From Spinacia oleracea (lineage: Eukaryota > Streptophyta > Magnoliopsida > Caryophyllales > Amaranthaceae), in NCBI RefSeq assembly GCF_020520425.1, contig NC_079488.1:6053747-6117746 (forward strand): 64,000 nucleotides of DNA, written 5' to 3'. Every line of letters starts with the position of its first letter. Positions within the stretch are counted from its first letter, which is position 1. Position numbers and translations under genes: made by a program. Below, one piece after another: positions 31,856 to 43,369 of this stretch. The notes under the pieces are model-generated. The model was not told the origin of the DNA. It was given only the letters and a program-made list of their open reading frames with translations, and ran no database searches.

Positions 31856-32765
31856 TCAACCAGGACGACTGAAACTATCATAATCTGACAAGAGCGGATA
31901 CGGGCGCGGCAACTCATAGCGGCACAAAGGACAAATATGATTTTTAAGTAGCCATCAAATTACACAAGGCTCGTGAAAGACATGCTTACAAGGCAACATT
32001 GCCAAACCCGACTTTGGTATAGCATCAACACAAGCACAATCACAACCACAAGCAGAACCACCACCACCTCCACCTCCACTACCACCACCACCACCTCCTC
32101 CTCCACCACCAACACCACCACCACCACCACCACCACCTCCACCTCCACCACCACCACCATCGAGATCTTGATCTTCGATGTCTAGGGTGTTCAAATTTTG
32201 TAGACAAATACCACAATTATCATCATCAACAACAACATCATCACCAACATTATTATCAACCCTTTCCAACCCTTGAATAATTGGTACATCCTGCTCCAAA
32301 ACTCGATTTCCATCACTAACCCAAGCCCTAAACTCCTCTTCATCACAAACTTGTTCATCAAGATTAAAACAAACAACCTTACACTCATAAATCTCGAATT
32401 TCATACTACTATCATCACGTGATAAACACGTGACAATCGCTTCATCCCGTAACTTGTTCCTTAGCTTCTTCAACGTCTGATACGCTTCATTAGAAGACAT
32501 GTTATAACATTGTACCGCTTTAAAAACATGGTAGTTGCAGTCATGGCAAAACGGGTTGAAAAACTGAGGATCCGAATGTGTATTTCGGGTACTCACTAAC
32601 CGTTTACCGTTTGTATAGTAATAAACTAAGTCTTGGTATTTGTCCAACATTAAATGAACTTCGAGAACTTTCTTAGAGGATGATGGAGATGGTAGAGTAG
32701 GATGATGGATCGATACATGGAATTACAATGTCGAGTGTAACATTATTATTAGTATTTGTTCTCAT
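31856..32765 (-). pseudogene. Broken paralogue of the RING-H2 gene
   Basis: Clearly homologous to the gene at 24555-25388 along its length (shared [45 protein letters not shown]). It starts at ATG 32765. Two lesions are visible. A 4-base insertion (extra GATC near 32709-32712) shifts the frame after about 19 codons. A TGA at 31955-31957 replaces the Arg codon just before the WLLKN segment of the RING, with the final CPLC still present downstream in frame. The TGA is one C-to-T step from CGA. The loop between the second and third zinc ligands has expanded into ~40 near-continuous Gly. Confidence 0.85.
32048..32165. repeat. CCA/CCT trinucleotide microsatellite inside the RING loop
   Basis: Plus-strand CCACCACCT-type repeats, read on the minus strand as GGT/GGA glycine codons. 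It lies within the RING loop of the broken paralogue. The intact copy has a shorter GGT/GTT version at about 24700-24780. Confidence 0.85.
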
Positions 32766-32968
32766 ATTTTGTAATTTAATTAAAGTTTTCAACTATTGTA
32801 TTGACTTGTGTTATCAACGATTTTTATAATTAGAGGGAGGGTTTTGGGTTTATATATATAGTAGAAAATATTTGGGTGTTCGATTCGTATTCCAATTCCT
32901 ATTCCAATTTTGAGTAGGATATGAATCATGGGGATGATAAAGGTCATACGTTACGGCAACTATAATCT

Positions 32969-33014
32969 TACGTGTCGGAGTTTAATTGGTACATATAGAT
33001 GTCACGTGGGCTAT
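32969..33014. repeat. Local repeat unit A, split by the copia element
   Basis: ACGTGTCGGAGTTTAATTGG at 32970 recurs (one mismatch) at 38471. Unit A continues after the copia at 38434, so unit B (about 38471-38550) gives the unoccupied version of the insertion site: GGCTATGCGTCATCA. Confidence 0.8.
33010..33014. repeat. Target-site duplication GCTAT (left)
   Basis: Same as 38429-38433, abutting the copia LTRs. Confidence 0.9.
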
Positions 33015-33457
33015 TATTGGAGAACATGATCATGGAATACATGATCATGATCAGAAGCAAGACAACAATCAAGCTGAACAACAACTGAAGCAAGACAGCA
33101 ACACAGTTGAGCAACAACTGACTAACACATTCGAGCAAGATCAGTCCAACACAAGAACTAAACTGATCACTGCACTGCTGACTTGTTTGCTGACACTAGA
33201 AGACCACAATGCACAGATTGGTGATGTGGCACTGCAGCACACAGATTGATGACATGGCTAAGGTTGTTACATGATGTAATAGTTAGTTATAACTAACTCT
33301 CTTAGGTGTGTTTGTTTAGGCTTGTAAAACTAGCACACTAGTATAAAAACAGTAGTGCTTTGCTTCTGTTAAGTAACAAGAATCATTCTCGATTCTTAGT
33401 TAATAAAATTCTCTTCCCTTTCTCTCAATTTGTAGTTCTAAATATAGAACTTCTTCA
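33015..33457 (+). repeat. 5' LTR of the copia element
   Basis: 443 bp. Contains an internal inverted GAACATGATCATG/CATGATCATG cluster at its start and a TATAAAA-like promoter word (AGTATAAAAACAG, ~33340). Confidence 0.92.
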
Positions 33458-33469
33458 TGGTATCAGAGC
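33458..33469 (+). promoter_or_regulatory. Primer-binding site (initiator tRNA-Met)
   Basis: TGGTATCAGAGC, the standard plant copia primer site, immediately follows the LTR. Confidence 0.92.
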
Positions 33470-33645
33470 AGGCTTAGATTCTGCCAAAATTCCAAAATTC
33501 CGCATTTCTTTAAACTGTTAAAAGAACAGAAAAGCAATTCTTTGATAAATTCTCAACTGGTTTGTTATTCAAAGCCAGAAAAATAATCTTGATAATTGAA
33601 AGCAGCAATTTGTTGAAATTTTCTATTTGATTTCCTAAGATCAAC

Positions 33646-34083
33646 ATGGCAATAGAAGCAATGCAAGATCCAAACAGTGTGTACTTCATATATACATCAG
33701 AAAATCCTTATGCAGCAGTGGTGTCTGATAAATTTGACGGAGAAGGTTATGCAGAGTGGAAGAGGAGCATATTACTAGCTTTTGCAGTCAAGAACAAAGT
33801 TCGATTCATTGATGAATCCTTGCCTAAACCAGCCCTCAATCATGCTGATTACCAAGCTTGGGACGGATGCAACAGCATGGTCATGGCATACTTATTAAGA
33901 TCTCTAAGTCCTACAATTGCCAAGAGTGTTGTTTTTCTTCCAACTGCAAGAGATATTTGGAAAGATTTGGAGGAACGTTTTTCAGTTACATCTGGACCAC
34001 AGGTTTATGGTCTGCAACAAAGTTTAAGTGAAATTTCACAAGGAGATAGCAGCATTATGATTTCTTTACCAAGATTAAGATGA
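33646..34083 (+). pseudogene. Copia gag N-terminal part, ended by a frameshift
   Basis: ATG at 33646. The protein resembles the plant copia gag (UBN2/gag_2) domain: SDKFDGEGYAEWKRSI, YLLRSLSP, ATARDIWKDLEERF-like words and the SLSEISQGDSSI helix. At about 34054-34060 the frame slips. The downstream frame continues with DFFTKIK and joins the long pol frame, while the gag frame stops at 34081-34083. In intact relatives gag-pol is one frame, so a single-base loss is the simplest reading. Confidence 0.85.
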
Positions 34084-37000
34084 TTTGGGATGAATTGAAT
34101 AGTGCTAAGGCTACACCAGTTTGTATCTGCAGTGGTTGTACTTGTAATGTCAGTCAAAAGTTTGTGCAAGAAAAAGAAGAAGAAAGATTGATTCAGATGT
34201 TAATGAAGCTGCATAAGAAGCACTCTCAAGTGAGAACTAATATTCTAATGATGAACCCTTTGCCTAGTATTGCAACTGCATACAGGTTGCTTATTCAAGA
34301 TGAGAAACAACAAAGAATGTCTGAAGATCAAGATGTAAAGCCAATGGTGTTTGCAGTATCTGATGACAGAAGGAACACTCATTACAACAACAATAACAAC
34401 AGAGTTTATCAGCCAAAGATGTTGCAAGGTCCTGGTAACAACAGAATTGCAGTCTCAAACAAAAGAGCTGGCAATTCATATTTCTGTAATCACTGTAACA
34501 TGGCTGGCCATTCTGTTGAAAAATGCTGGAAGCTGCATGGGTATCCACCTGGTCACAGGGGAAAAAGATTTGCAGCAGTAATGCAAGGTACTGAGGATAC
34601 TCCAAGTGATGGGAATGTTACTCACATTTCAGAAGAGCAATACCAACAATTTTTAACACTCATCAATGGTCAAGAACAGTCTGTTCACTCAGCAAATGTG
34701 GCAGGTACTTGTCTAATCACATCTTTTAATACAAGGTGGATCATTGATAGTGGAGCAACTGATCATATCTCTTCTAATTTGGATTTGTTTCATACATATT
34801 CTGAGTTGCAAGGAGATGTTAGGTCTATAACAGTAGCTGATGGAAAGAAAGTTGAGGTTAAACATGTTGGTAATGTTATGATTGGGAAAAACATTGTGCT
34901 TAAGAATGTTCTACATGTACCTAGTTGTCATTTTAACCTTATCTCAACTCATAAGCTGTGTAGAGATCTGTCTTGTGATATCATTTTCACTCATGACAAG
35001 TGTATGATTCAGGAACATTCTCAGAAAGCTTCAGTGGTTCTTGGTAAGATAGAATCAGGGTTGTATGCTGTTGTTGAGGATGATTTGGAGAATAAGAGGC
35101 TTAAGAACAACTCAGTTTCAGAAGTCTTGGTTACAGTCAGTGAAGACATCAAGTTATGGCACTTAAGGATAGGCCATTTACCTTTTGATAAACTTCATTT
35201 AGTGAATAAATCCTTGCCTTCTGTTGGCAGAAATTGTGATAGTTTTTGCCAGATTTGTCCCAAAGCAAAACAAAGTAGGAAACCATTTCCTGTTAGTCAT
35301 ACTAAGACTTCTCAGTGTTTTGAACTTCTTCATATTGATGTTTGGGGACCATTTAGAGTAAAGACTCATGACAATTGTACATTTTTCCTTACAATTGTAG
35401 ATGACTATTCAAGGAATACATGGACTTTTTTGATGAAGCATAAATCTGATTCTGTTGATATTTTGTCTAATTTCTTGACCTTTGCTGATACTCAATATGG
35501 TTTGAAAGTAAAGTGTTTTAGATCAGATAATGCTAAAGAACTTTGTGAGGGGAGAATTTTGTCCTTGTATCATAAATTTGGGATCAAACATCAGAAAAGC
35601 TGTACAGATACTCCACAGCAAAATGGAGTAGTTGAAAGGAAGCATAGGCATCTATTAGAAACAGCAAGAGCTTTGTTCTTCCAATCTAGACTTCCAATGA
35701 GATTTTGGGGAGAATGTTTGCTCACTGCTACTCATCTCATCAATAGAATGCCACTAGATAGCATCAACTTTGACATACCTTATGAAAGGTTAAACAACAC
35801 TCAAGTTCAGTTGGATCACTTGAGGGTTTATGGTTGTCTTGGCTATGTTTCTACCATCAAAGCCAATAGGTCTAAGTTTGATCCTAGGTCCATTCCATGT
35901 GTTCTAGTTGGTTATCCTCCTGATCAAAAGGGTTATAGGATGCTCAATTTGGAAACCAAACAAATTATAGTTTCCAGAGATGTACACTTTCATGAGAAAC
36001 ACTTACCATTCCACATTTCAGCCACCAAACACACAACCACAAGCCCTATTTTTCTCCCAATTCACACTCCCTTTGACCTTCAAACTGATTTTGATTTCCC
36101 TGATGTGTTTGATATACCATCTGAACCAAATACTCCAACTACAGAACAAAATTCACCTAGCACAGATTTTGAACTTTCTCAAACAACTAATGAACCTGAA
36201 ACACATACCACCTCACCTGAACCTACTCCTAATACAAATACAGATTCTGAACCTGAACCTAATGCATCTAATTCTGCATCCACAGAGCTGTTAGTGCCAT
36301 CTAGACAGTCTACAAGGTTACACAAACCTCCAACATGGTTGGATGATTATGTATGCACAGTTTCTGAACTCAGTTGGTGCAACATTGTTAGTTACAATGA
36401 TTTTCCAACTTTTCATAAAGTTTTGGCATCTCAAGCTGTTAAAGTTTCTGAACCTGTCACTTTCAATGAAGCTTCTCAGTCTGCAGAATGGGTTACAGCA
36501 ATGAACAAAGAAATTGAAGCTCTTACTGCCAACAACACATGGGAAATGTGTATGCTTCCAAAAGGCAAAAAGGCAATTGGGTGTAAATGGGTTTACAGGA
36601 TAAAGATGAAGAAGGATGGTTCTATTGAAAGGCACAAAGCCAGACTTGTGGCTAAGGGGTTTACACAAAAATATGGGATAGACTATGCAGAAACCTTTTC
36701 CCCAGTTATCAAAATGGCTACTGTTAGGTTCTTAATTGCTTTGGCAGTCACTAAAGGTTGGATTGTTCATCAACTAGACATTAATAATGCATTTCTGCAT
36801 GGTGATCTAACAGAAGAAGTCTATATCAGGGTGCCTGATGGGATTTCTAACCCAGAAAAACAAGTGTGCAGGTTGAAAAAGTCTCTTTATGGTTTAAAAC
36901 AACCAAGTAGACAGTGGTTTGCAAAGCTCACATCTGAACTGCTTCATCTTGGTTTTGTTCAATCAAAGAATGATTATTCTTTATTCATCAAAACACAAAA

Positions 37001-37973
37001 TCATGAACACACTTTAGTTGAAGTCTATGTTGATGATATTTTGGTTACTGGTCCTCATCATTCAGAGATTATTGCTCTCAAATCACACTTACACAAGAAA
37101 TTTAGCATCAAAGATCTAGGTGAATTGAGCTACTTTCTTGGGATTGAAATTTCCAGAGTTGATAATGGTGTTTTTCTGTCTCAGTCAAAGTTTACTAGAG
37201 AATTATTGGCAGATTGCAATATGGATGTGTCCAAGCTAGCCAAAACACCACTTCCTGTCAAACTCAAGCTCACTGCTTTGTCAGATGAACCATATACTAA
37301 TCCTACTCAGTATAGGTGCTTGGTAGGCAAACTCAATTTCCTCACTCATACCAGACCTGATATCTCCTTTGCAGTACAGACTTTGAGTCAATTCATGCAG
37401 TCTCCCAAGGTATCTCATTCCTATGCTTTGAATCATCTGCTTAGGTATGTAGCTCATACAATTGGTCAAGGGATATGCATTCAGACTTCTTCTAAATTAG
37501 TTTTACAAGCTTACTGTGATTCTGATTGGGCTGCATGTCCAGATACTAGAAGATCTGTCACTGGTTATCTTATGCTACTTGGTACAAGTCCAATTTCTTG
37601 GAAATCTAAAAAGCAAAGCACCATCTCCAGATCATCTTCTGAAGCTGAGTATAGAGCTATGGCAGCTGCAGCTTCAGAAATTACTTGGTTGGTAAGATTG
37701 CTGCAAGAGATGGGTATATCTAATCTAAGTCCAGTTAAGCTTCAGTGTGACAACCAGTCTGCCATACACATTGCAAAGAATCCAGTTCATCATGAAAGAA
37801 CTAAACACATTGAACTGGACTGTCATTTTACAAGGGACAAAGTGCTGGAAGGGTTGATTGATCTGACTTTTGTTCCTACTTCTAGTCAGTTGGTTGATGT
37901 GTTAACAAAGGTGTTGTCATACCCTCAACACTCTGATTTATTGTCCAAGCTAGGTATGCTACCCCCCACCTAG
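34080..37973 (+). CDS. Copia pol polyprotein (gag C-term, PR, IN, RT, RNase H)
   Basis: Open for about 1297 codons; the true protein would begin further upstream in gag. In order: CCHC zinc knuckle at 34485-34526 (CNHCNMAGHSVEKC); protease DSGA at 34746; integrase HHCC (CQICPKAKQ) and DDE core (HIDVWGPF, RSDNAKEL, TPQQNGVVERKH). Then RT with WVYRIK, QLDINNAFLHG and YVDD at 37026-37037; RNase H with YCDSDWA, SSSEAEYRAMA and CDNQSAIHIA. The stop is TAG at 37971. All catalytic motifs are present and no stop is seen in this frame. Because gag is frameshifted, this copy probably cannot make the full polyprotein unless the slip is bypassed. Confidence 0.93.
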   Translation: MIWDELNSAKATPVCICSGCTCNVSQKFVQEKEEERLIQMLMKLHKKHSQVRTNILMMNPLPSIATAYRLLIQDEKQQRMSEDQDVKPMVFAVSDDRRNTHYNNNNNRVYQPKMLQGPGNNRIAVSNKRAGNSYFCNHCNMAGHSVEKCWKLHGYPPGHRGKRFAAVMQGTEDTPSDGNVTHISEEQYQQFLTLINGQEQSVHSANVAGTCLITSFNTRWIIDSGATDHISSNLDLFHTYSELQGDVRSITVADGKKVEVKHVGNVMIGKNIVLKNVLHVPSCHFNLISTHKLCRDLSCDIIFTHDKCMIQEHSQKASVVLGKIESGLYAVVEDDLENKRLKNNSVSEVLVTVSEDIKLWHLRIGHLPFDKLHLVNKSLPSVGRNCDSFCQICPKAKQSRKPFPVSHTKTSQCFELLHIDVWGPFRVKTHDNCTFFLTIVDDYSRNTWTFLMKHKSDSVDILSNFLTFADTQYGLKVKCFRSDNAKELCEGRILSLYHKFGIKHQKSCTDTPQQNGVVERKHRHLLETARALFFQSRLPMRFWGECLLTATHLINRMPLDSINFDIPYERLNNTQVQLDHLRVYGCLGYVSTIKANRSKFDPRSIPCVLVGYPPDQKGYRMLNLETKQIIVSRDVHFHEKHLPFHISATKHTTTSPIFLPIHTPFDLQTDFDFPDVFDIPSEPNTPTTEQNSPSTDFELSQTTNEPETHTTSPEPTPNTNTDSEPEPNASNSASTELLVPSRQSTRLHKPPTWLDDYVCTVSELSWCNIVSYNDFPTFHKVLASQAVKVSEPVTFNEASQSAEWVTAMNKEIEALTANNTWEMCMLPKGKKAIGCKWVYRIKMKKDGSIERHKARLVAKGFTQKYGIDYAETFSPVIKMATVRFLIALAVTKGWIVHQLDINNAFLHGDLTEEVYIRVPDGISNPEKQVCRLKKSLYGLKQPSRQWFAKLTSELLHLGFVQSKNDYSLFIKTQNHEHTLVEVYVDDILVTGPHHSEIIALKSHLHKKFSIKDLGELSYFLGIEISRVDNGVFLSQSKFTRELLADCNMDVSKLAKTPLPVKLKLTALSDEPYTNPTQYRCLVGKLNFLTHTRPDISFAVQTLSQFMQSPKVSHSYALNHLLRYVAHTIGQGICIQTSSKLVLQAYCDSDWAACPDTRRSVTGYLMLLGTSPISWKSKKQSTISRSSSEAEYRAMAAAASEITWLVRLLQEMGISNLSPVKLQCDNQSAIHIAKNPVHHERTKHIELDCHFTRDKVLEGLIDLTFVPTSSQLVDVLTKVLSYPQHSDLLSKLGMLPPT

Positions 37974-37985
37974 CTTGAGGGGGGC

Positions 37986-38428
37986 TATTGGAGAACATGA
38001 TCATGGAATACATGATCATGATCAGAAGCAAGACAGCAATCAAGCTGAACAACAACTGAAGCAAGACAGCAACACAGTTGAGCAACAACTGACTAACACA
38101 TTCGAGCAAGATCAGTCCAACACAAGAACTAAACTGATCACTGCACTGCTGACTTGTTTGCTGACACTAGAAGACCACAATGCACAGATTGGTGATGTGG
38201 CACTGCAGCACACAGATTGATGACATGGCTAAGGTTGTTACATGATGTAATAGTTAGTTATAACTAACTCTCTTAGGTGTGTTTGTTTAGGCTTGTAAAA
38301 CTAGCACACTAGTATAAAAACAGTAGTGCTTTGCTTCTGTTAAGTAACAAGAATCATTCTCGATTCTTAGTTAATAAAATTCTCTTCCCTTTCTCTCAAT
38401 TTGTAGTTCTAAATATAGAACTTCTTCA
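37986..38428 (+). repeat. 3' LTR of the copia element
   Basis: 443 bp copy of the 5' LTR, one base different by eye. Confidence 0.92.
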
Positions 38429-38433
38429 GCTAT
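38429..38433. repeat. Target-site duplication GCTAT (right)
   Basis: Matches 33010-33014. Confidence 0.9.
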
Positions 38434-38759
38434 GCATCATCATAATGTTTTTACTATCAATGTAATATTTACGTGTCGGAGTTCAATTGGTACATATAGG
38501 CCCCATGTAGGCTATGCGTCATCAGAATATTTTTACTATTAATGCAATGTTTTCACTATGAAAATATGTAAATAAGGTAGTCGATATAAAGAAGGAAACA
38601 AATTAGAATATTAAGATTTTTCTACCATTTTTGAAACATGTGTAATAGTTTATATAAGTTAAATATTTTAGTTTCCAATTTAATTCATGACACATAAGTC
38701 TGCCATGTCATCATTGTAACACGATTTAAGGGTCGCATGTTGCGACCTTTTCCATTTTC

Positions 38760-39224
<465 letters not shown>

Positions 39225-39473
39225 GAGGGATCCGGTGAAAATAGGTCCCTATGTGAGTATACTAGTATATATGAGAATGAATCTAATTCGTAGGATTAGA
39301 TGAAATTCAAGGGCTAAGATTAACCTCCCACCTACCAAAGTAATAAAAGACAGACATTTCTCTTTCTAAAGCTATTATTAGATGTTCACTCTCTCTCTCT
39401 AAAATTCAACCTTCTTCATCTCCCTCTCACCATTTTCTCTCTCCGAAAAAAACAGTCACTGAAGCTTAAAAAA

Positions 39474-42400
39474 ATGTCGATGAAGCTTCAATTCACTCGA
39501 TTATTCGCTGATTTTAGGTAGTTTCTTGTCGAATTCTTCTATATTTCTTCTCTTCTTCTACAATTTTCGCCACTTTTGACCTAATTTTTTGAATTCCTAT
39601 AAGATTGAAGATGAAGGAAGTAGAAAAATACAAAAAATAAGCCGAAAAAAACCTACGAAGGAATAAGGTAAACAACAATACACAAATCTTGCACTATTTT
39701 TCTTGTTTTTAGACCTTAATTTGAGTAATCAATTGACCGAATGTTCTGTTTTTTGATATATTTTTTCTGAAAATTTTTATGCTTATTTTCTGAATGTTTT
39801 TGTTATTATTTTCTGAATCCATAATTAGTTTGTTCTGAATTTTTGTGAATTTATGAATTATTAGGTTATTAATTAATTTATGATTTTTTGAATTAATTTG
39901 TGAAAATTTTCTTTATTTTCTTATTTGCTTATTGTATGAATTAATTCATGATGTTCTAAAACTTATAGTTATATGTTCTGAATGTTTAAATAGACAAAAT
40001 TCAAATGCCGGATATGACATTAAACGCACCCAAACATCAGAGCCACAATGCACATGTAGTCGTCCTATTTTCGAACAAGCACTTCTGAAAGACGTACTTG
40101 TAAATGTTAGGTAATATTTTATAATCTCAATTCGTTAGAACATGAAGGTTCAACATTTAGAACATGAAGGTTTGTTGTTTAGAACAAAATTCTTTAATGT
40201 TTAGAACATGGAAGTTACTTATAGTGATGGTTGAAGTATTGAGAAATGGAAGATATTGGAAGATATTGTATTGAGAACAAAATTCTTTAATGTTTAGAAC
40301 ATGGAAGTTACTTATAGTGATCTCACTATATTTTCCATATTTGAACCTTATGTGTGACTGTGTAACATCAAATCAACAAATATTGGCTTGAATTTAAATT
40401 TGGTTATTTGATGTTTGCGCTTTTATATAAGTTGAAGTTTCATCGTCTTGGTATATGTATGTACTTATAATGAAAACATTGTAATTTAATCAGGAATCAT
40501 GTGCTTAATACTACCGAGTTTCTTGGATTTACTTTTCTCTTTCTGATTATGGTGAATATAATGATATTACTCTGCTACAGAACTAACAAATTTCAATTTA
40601 TCCTCCTAAAGCTGATTCAAAATTACTTCCTAGCTTTTTGTATCTAATTTTTATGCATAGGGATATACTTTATAAGTTTTGTCAAGAATTTTACTTCATT
40701 CAGTAACCAAAAACGTACAACTAATCATACACATTCTCTGTTAACTTTAGCATTTTGATAATTTTCCTAGAAAATACTGAAAAGGAATTAAGGAATAACC
40801 AGATCTTGTGTCATAAGAGTTGTGGACAAGATTGAAAGTTGGTCACACACAGGAACATGAATAAATAGTAGTCTAGAGACGCTTAATTCAACTTATCAAG
40901 TTATTCTTAAATATAGACTGGACCTTTTGTAGCAAAGGAATAATTTTTTTCTGAAGAAGAAAACTTTTGTGATGTATCTTCATATTTTCTTAACCAAATT
41001 TCAATTTCAAAACCTATCTTATATGTTGGTTTGGTTGGCTAGAAGAATTTGAGCCTCTTTCGCTTTATAAAAAGGGGCAATCATTGTTGTCTAAACTCTA
41101 AACACACTTATCAATCACAATTCTAATTTTTTTTACTTGTTGTATTCGAAAGTTGGAAGCTGTCTATTTTATCTCTTTGTTAACCCTCCTTTTTTCCACT
41201 ATCCAAATGGAAAATTAAAACCTATGGGTTCTGTAGTTGCTAAGATTATGAACCTTCATTTCTTAATATGTTGATTTCGTATTGAAGTTGCTAAAGTGTT
41301 TTTTCTTCTTCTTTTCAAGTCTTCTAAGTCCCGTGAAAGCATATAGTCAATTGGTAAATGTTGTCCTTATGGGAAAGTGATTGACATTCTTTGGGTCATA
41401 TGAAGTGGGCATGCAAAAAAAAAAAAGAGTGTTCCTCGATGAAAATAGAAACAGATTTGGACTGAAATTCTTTTGAAATATATAATTTGTCTCAAGAACA
41501 TGCGTTTTACCTGAATATCTTGAAATGGTTATAGGAAATAATAATATGAGCACATATGCAAACATATTTGTGTTGGTTCATGGAAGCATTTATGTTGGTC
41601 TTAGAATACCATATCAACTAGTGCCCAATGGTATGCCCTTCCATAATTTATATACAATTCCAGGAGTGACTTTGTTTCTTGCTTTGTATCCTTCTGTGTT
41701 GATTGATATATCTCCTTCTAATTTGAACATGTAGCTTAACTGATTAGAACATGTAGCTTAACTGATTAGAACATATAGCTGAACTGATTAGAACATGTAG
41801 CTTAACTAATTAGAACATTTAGGAATAAAGTACATAACATATTGCTTCACTTGTTAGAACATATAAGTTTAATTGTTAGAACATATTAAGTTTAATTGTT
41901 AGAACATATAGCTTCTCTTGTTAGAACATATTGCTTCACTAGTTAGAACATATAGTACATTGGTTAGAACATATAACATATGTTTTTTTTAATATAATAT
42001 GTACATATTTAAAACATAACTAAATTTATTTCATATGTTGCGAGGAAACCGAAGCTCACCTCGATAAAGAAATTGATCTCATCAAAGGGGGACAAGGCCT
42101 GCTGATGTGCAACATAATGTGGAACCAATTGTTGAGCACGATATTAAGGAAGTGGACCAGAAACATTGAAAACCAAGGAAACATGTTGAAAAGATGAAAG
42201 AGAGGACAAAAAGTATTGTTAGAGATGTCAAGAAGCACAAGACTATAGTTGAGGTGCGTTCAGGGCCACAAGACTGTGTAGAAGTGGATAAAAAATCAAG
42301 ACTGCTGGAGAAAGCTAGACTCTTGAGTATTGTACATGTTACTTGCATGTGTTTGTGCGCTCTTTCATGTGTACTTGTGTAAATTCAGAACATTAAGTTC

Positions 42401-42708
42401 GAGAATGCAAAACATTTAGCTTAGGAATGCAGAACATTTAGTTTGGAACTCAAAACATCTAGTTTTAGAATTCAGAACATTTAGTTTGGGAATTCAGAAC
42501 ATCTACTTTGTGAATTCGGAACATCTACTTTATAAATTCATAACATATGCTATTTTATTGTTTCTAATATTCAAAATCTAATTCATTGCAGTTTGAGAAA
42601 ATGAAGAGATATTGTGGCAAGATATTAGCGCACAAGGAAAATGATGAACATCATGATTTCAAAGTCAAGGAAATGGGAAATAAAGATTCAAATTTAACGA
42701 GATCATAG
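39474..42708 (+). pseudogene. Decayed multi-exon cargo gene, Lys/Glu-rich
   Basis: Exon-like pieces: 39474-39517 (ATG, ends AG before GTAGTT); 39604-39667 (joins in frame, contains one TAA that is one step from CAA); 39994-40110 (open, cysteine-containing, ends before GTAATA); about 42040-42254 (VEKMKERTKSIV region with stops); and 42593-42708 (FEKMKRYCGK ... to TAG). The charged, basic composition is coherent between exons, but phases do not all agree, so this is a remnant. I recognise no domain. Leader CTCTCTCTCT sequences precede the first ATG. Confidence 0.4.
41730..41985. repeat. GAACAT minisatellite
   Basis: TTAGAACATGTAGCTTAACTG-like units of ~21-24 bp repeat about ten times, with diverged relatives at 42370-42560 and 43370-43930 (ATTCAGAACAT). 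Confidence 0.75.
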
Positions 42709-43369
42709 TGCCTTTGTAACATCAATGTTACGTTGAATTTCTTGTAAATACTTTATGTTGAATTCGTAAAATTAGTAAACCGACAATTTCGATATTGGTT
42801 GGTTTTGATCAACTTGTAATAGATTATTTTTCTTAAAGTTTTAACCTTGTTTGAAGTTTAATTTGACGAATACTTATGATGTGATATGCTAATGAATCTA
42901 TTAAAAATAAGTCAAATACTTCACAAATATATTAGCTAAACCATGTTCAAATGATTGGTAAAGAAATATATTCTATTTTTCTATGTAGAACAAAATATGC
43001 AAAAATTTAGAACATTATCAACAATATGTAGAAAAAAGGTGTTTAATTGTAGAACATGGTCAACAAAACCAATATACGATTAGAATAAAACATATAACAT
43101 TTATATAACAATTCGAACCGTAACATTGTCCATCCAGAATGATAACTAAAATGTAATACTAAAAACAAGATATAAAAAAATGATGTAACAAAGAGTGTAA
43201 CGTTAGATAATTTTTTAAAAAAAATGTAACAAATAAATCATCAACTCTAGTTGCACGACACTGAAATCAAGTATTGTTTGAAGAAACTGATTCGATGACA
43301 AAGTCCTGAAAATAACAAAAGAGATTTAGTGTTAAGACAACTAAAAACGAATAATATAAGTAATATACA

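Larger units (their letters stand above)
33015..38428 (+). mobile_element. Complete Ty1/copia retrotransposon with TA...CA ends
   Basis: 5414 bp; LTRs of 443 bp at 33015-33457 and 37986-38428, differing at one base by eye (A 33065, G 38036). It is flanked by GCTAT. The primer site TGGTATCAGAGC (initiator tRNA-Met) begins directly after the left LTR, and the polypurine tract GAGGGGGGC precedes the right LTR. The order GAG, PR, IN, RT, RH is copia-type. The LTRs start TATTGG and end TTCA, so termini are TA...CA rather than TG...CA. It is a recent insertion into unit A of a local repeat. Confidence 0.94.

Noticed and set aside
31960-32185. Poly-Val and poly-Thr frames around the trinucleotide repeat
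   Set aside because: Alternate readings of the GGN/CCN microsatellite in the RING pseudogene.
33458-33470. tRNA-like sequence TGGTATCAGAGC
   Set aside because: This is the retrotransposon primer site complementary to initiator tRNA-Met, not a tRNA gene. Same for 61789-61802.
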